Shown piece after piece: positions 63,677-64,000 of a stretch of DNA of 64,000 nucleotides. The stretch comes from Mesostigma viride (Eukaryota > Streptophyta > Mesostigmatophyceae > Mesostigmatales > Mesostigmataceae). Under the pieces are notes generated by a model. It was not told the DNA's origin and did not search any database. It was given only the letters and a program-made list of their open reading frames with translations. Where the stretch lies: NCBI GenBank assembly GCA_009746045.1, contig RPFO01000080.1:9481613-9545612 (forward strand), written 5' to 3'. The position numbers and the translations under genes are program-made. Positions within the stretch are counted from its first letter, which is position 1, and the number at the start of each line of letters is the position of its first letter.

Positions 63677-63841
63677 ATGGCTATCTCTAACAAGAATGTC
63701 GCTAAGAAGCTTAACTTCAACGAGGATGATGACGGGCAGGATCGGCGGATGCCCAAAGACAACAATCAGAAGCCGGCTGGCGATGCGGCCATTTCAAAGA
63801 AAAAGAAGAAAAACAAAAAGAACAACAATGTCTGCCACTGA
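63677..63841 (+). CDS. Short Lys-rich ORF at the start of element G
   Basis: 54 residues, starting MAISNKNVAKKLNFNEDDD and ending in a run of Lys and Asn (KKKKKNKKNNN) before a UGA stop. It starts 19 bases after the LTR, where element A has ORF0. It overlaps the next frame by 14 bases. The A-rich end is a plausible slippery region. No domain is recognised. Confidence 0.5.
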   Translation: MAISNKNVAKKLNFNEDDDGQDRRMPKDNNQKPAGDAAISKKKKKNKKNNNVCH

Positions 63842-64000
63842 GGACGAGGGGACGGCGGCTGCAAGGCCGACCGACCTACCCCCCTCCCCTGAGAAGCCGG
63901 AGGACGAGACGGCTCCCCCCCGGGGGACCGGCTTACCCTCGACTCCGGCGGCAGCAACAGCCGAAACCACGGCTGGAGCAGCCATGGCTGCGGAGCCCTC
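63828..64000 (+). CDS. Second ORF of element G, cut by the window end
   Basis: Starts at ATG 63828 (MSATEDEGTAAARPTD) in the +1 frame relative to the preceding ORF and stays open to the end. It is Pro/Ala/Glu/Thr-rich with no visible domain. It may be the beginning of gag or of an ORF0-like protein. Confidence 0.5.
   Translation, partial: MSATEDEGTAAARPTDLPPSPEKPEDETAPPRGTGLPSTPAAATAETTAGAAMAAEP

Overview
The window is eukaryotic, repeat-dominated DNA. No conserved single-copy host gene was recognised, so the species cannot be named. The mix of copia-like and Ty3/gypsy chromovirus LTR elements, an R2-type non-LTR element, TTAA-targeting DNA elements and dense GC-rich or CAG-type minisatellites would suit a large-genome alga or other protist. 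Nothing looks bacterial or viral. All similarities below were judged by eye.

Layout. 1-1829: no supported gene. 1981-13266 (+): element A, a copia-like LTR retrotransposon with 616-bp LTRs that look identical and TSD ATATG. A TTAA element (2063-3798) sits in its 5' LTR and a second (6905-8593) in its integrase. About 13.5-16.48 kb (-): 5'-truncated non-LTR element D, with RT and a restriction-like endonuclease. 16486-26358: a probable large terminal-inverted-repeat element T with two unrecognised genes and three minisatellites; its left end is split by a 528-bp TIR element carrying a piece of a D-like gene. 26876-38095 (-): element E, a Ty3/gypsy chromovirus (543-bp LTRs, TSD CCAGG) with a hybrid-binding-domain ORF before gag and an extra frame-broken ORF after pol.

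38.2-55.3 kb is a nest. An old E-family LTR (38192-38656, resuming after 55246) is split by element F (38657-55246, TSD ATTGA). F contains element B (39555-47996, copia-like, minus strand, TSD GGTAC), a third TTAA element (49751-51449) and a decayed gypsy remnant H (about 51.45-54.95 kb). The right edge of F and its flank are tandemly duplicated (55021-55777 and 55781 onward). Only the second copy holds element C (56242-62696, minus strand, TSD GTATA), whose gag and pol are intact. At 63177 a further 5' LTR, element G, begins, followed by the start of its coding region.

The most unusual content is the lineage of A, B, C and probably G. Their LTRs begin AGTT and end AACT instead of TG...CA. 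Pol is ordered integrase, protease, RT, RNase H, not protease first as in canonical Ty1/copia. The RT box reads HGDD instead of YVDD, the protease has DTN or DTK in place of DTG, and no canonical tRNA primer-binding site follows the LTR. A and B also share an extra ORF before gag and a spaced pair of 3' cis motifs. C has the most complete coding capacity but carries Asp where its relatives have the third integrase catalytic residue (Glu).
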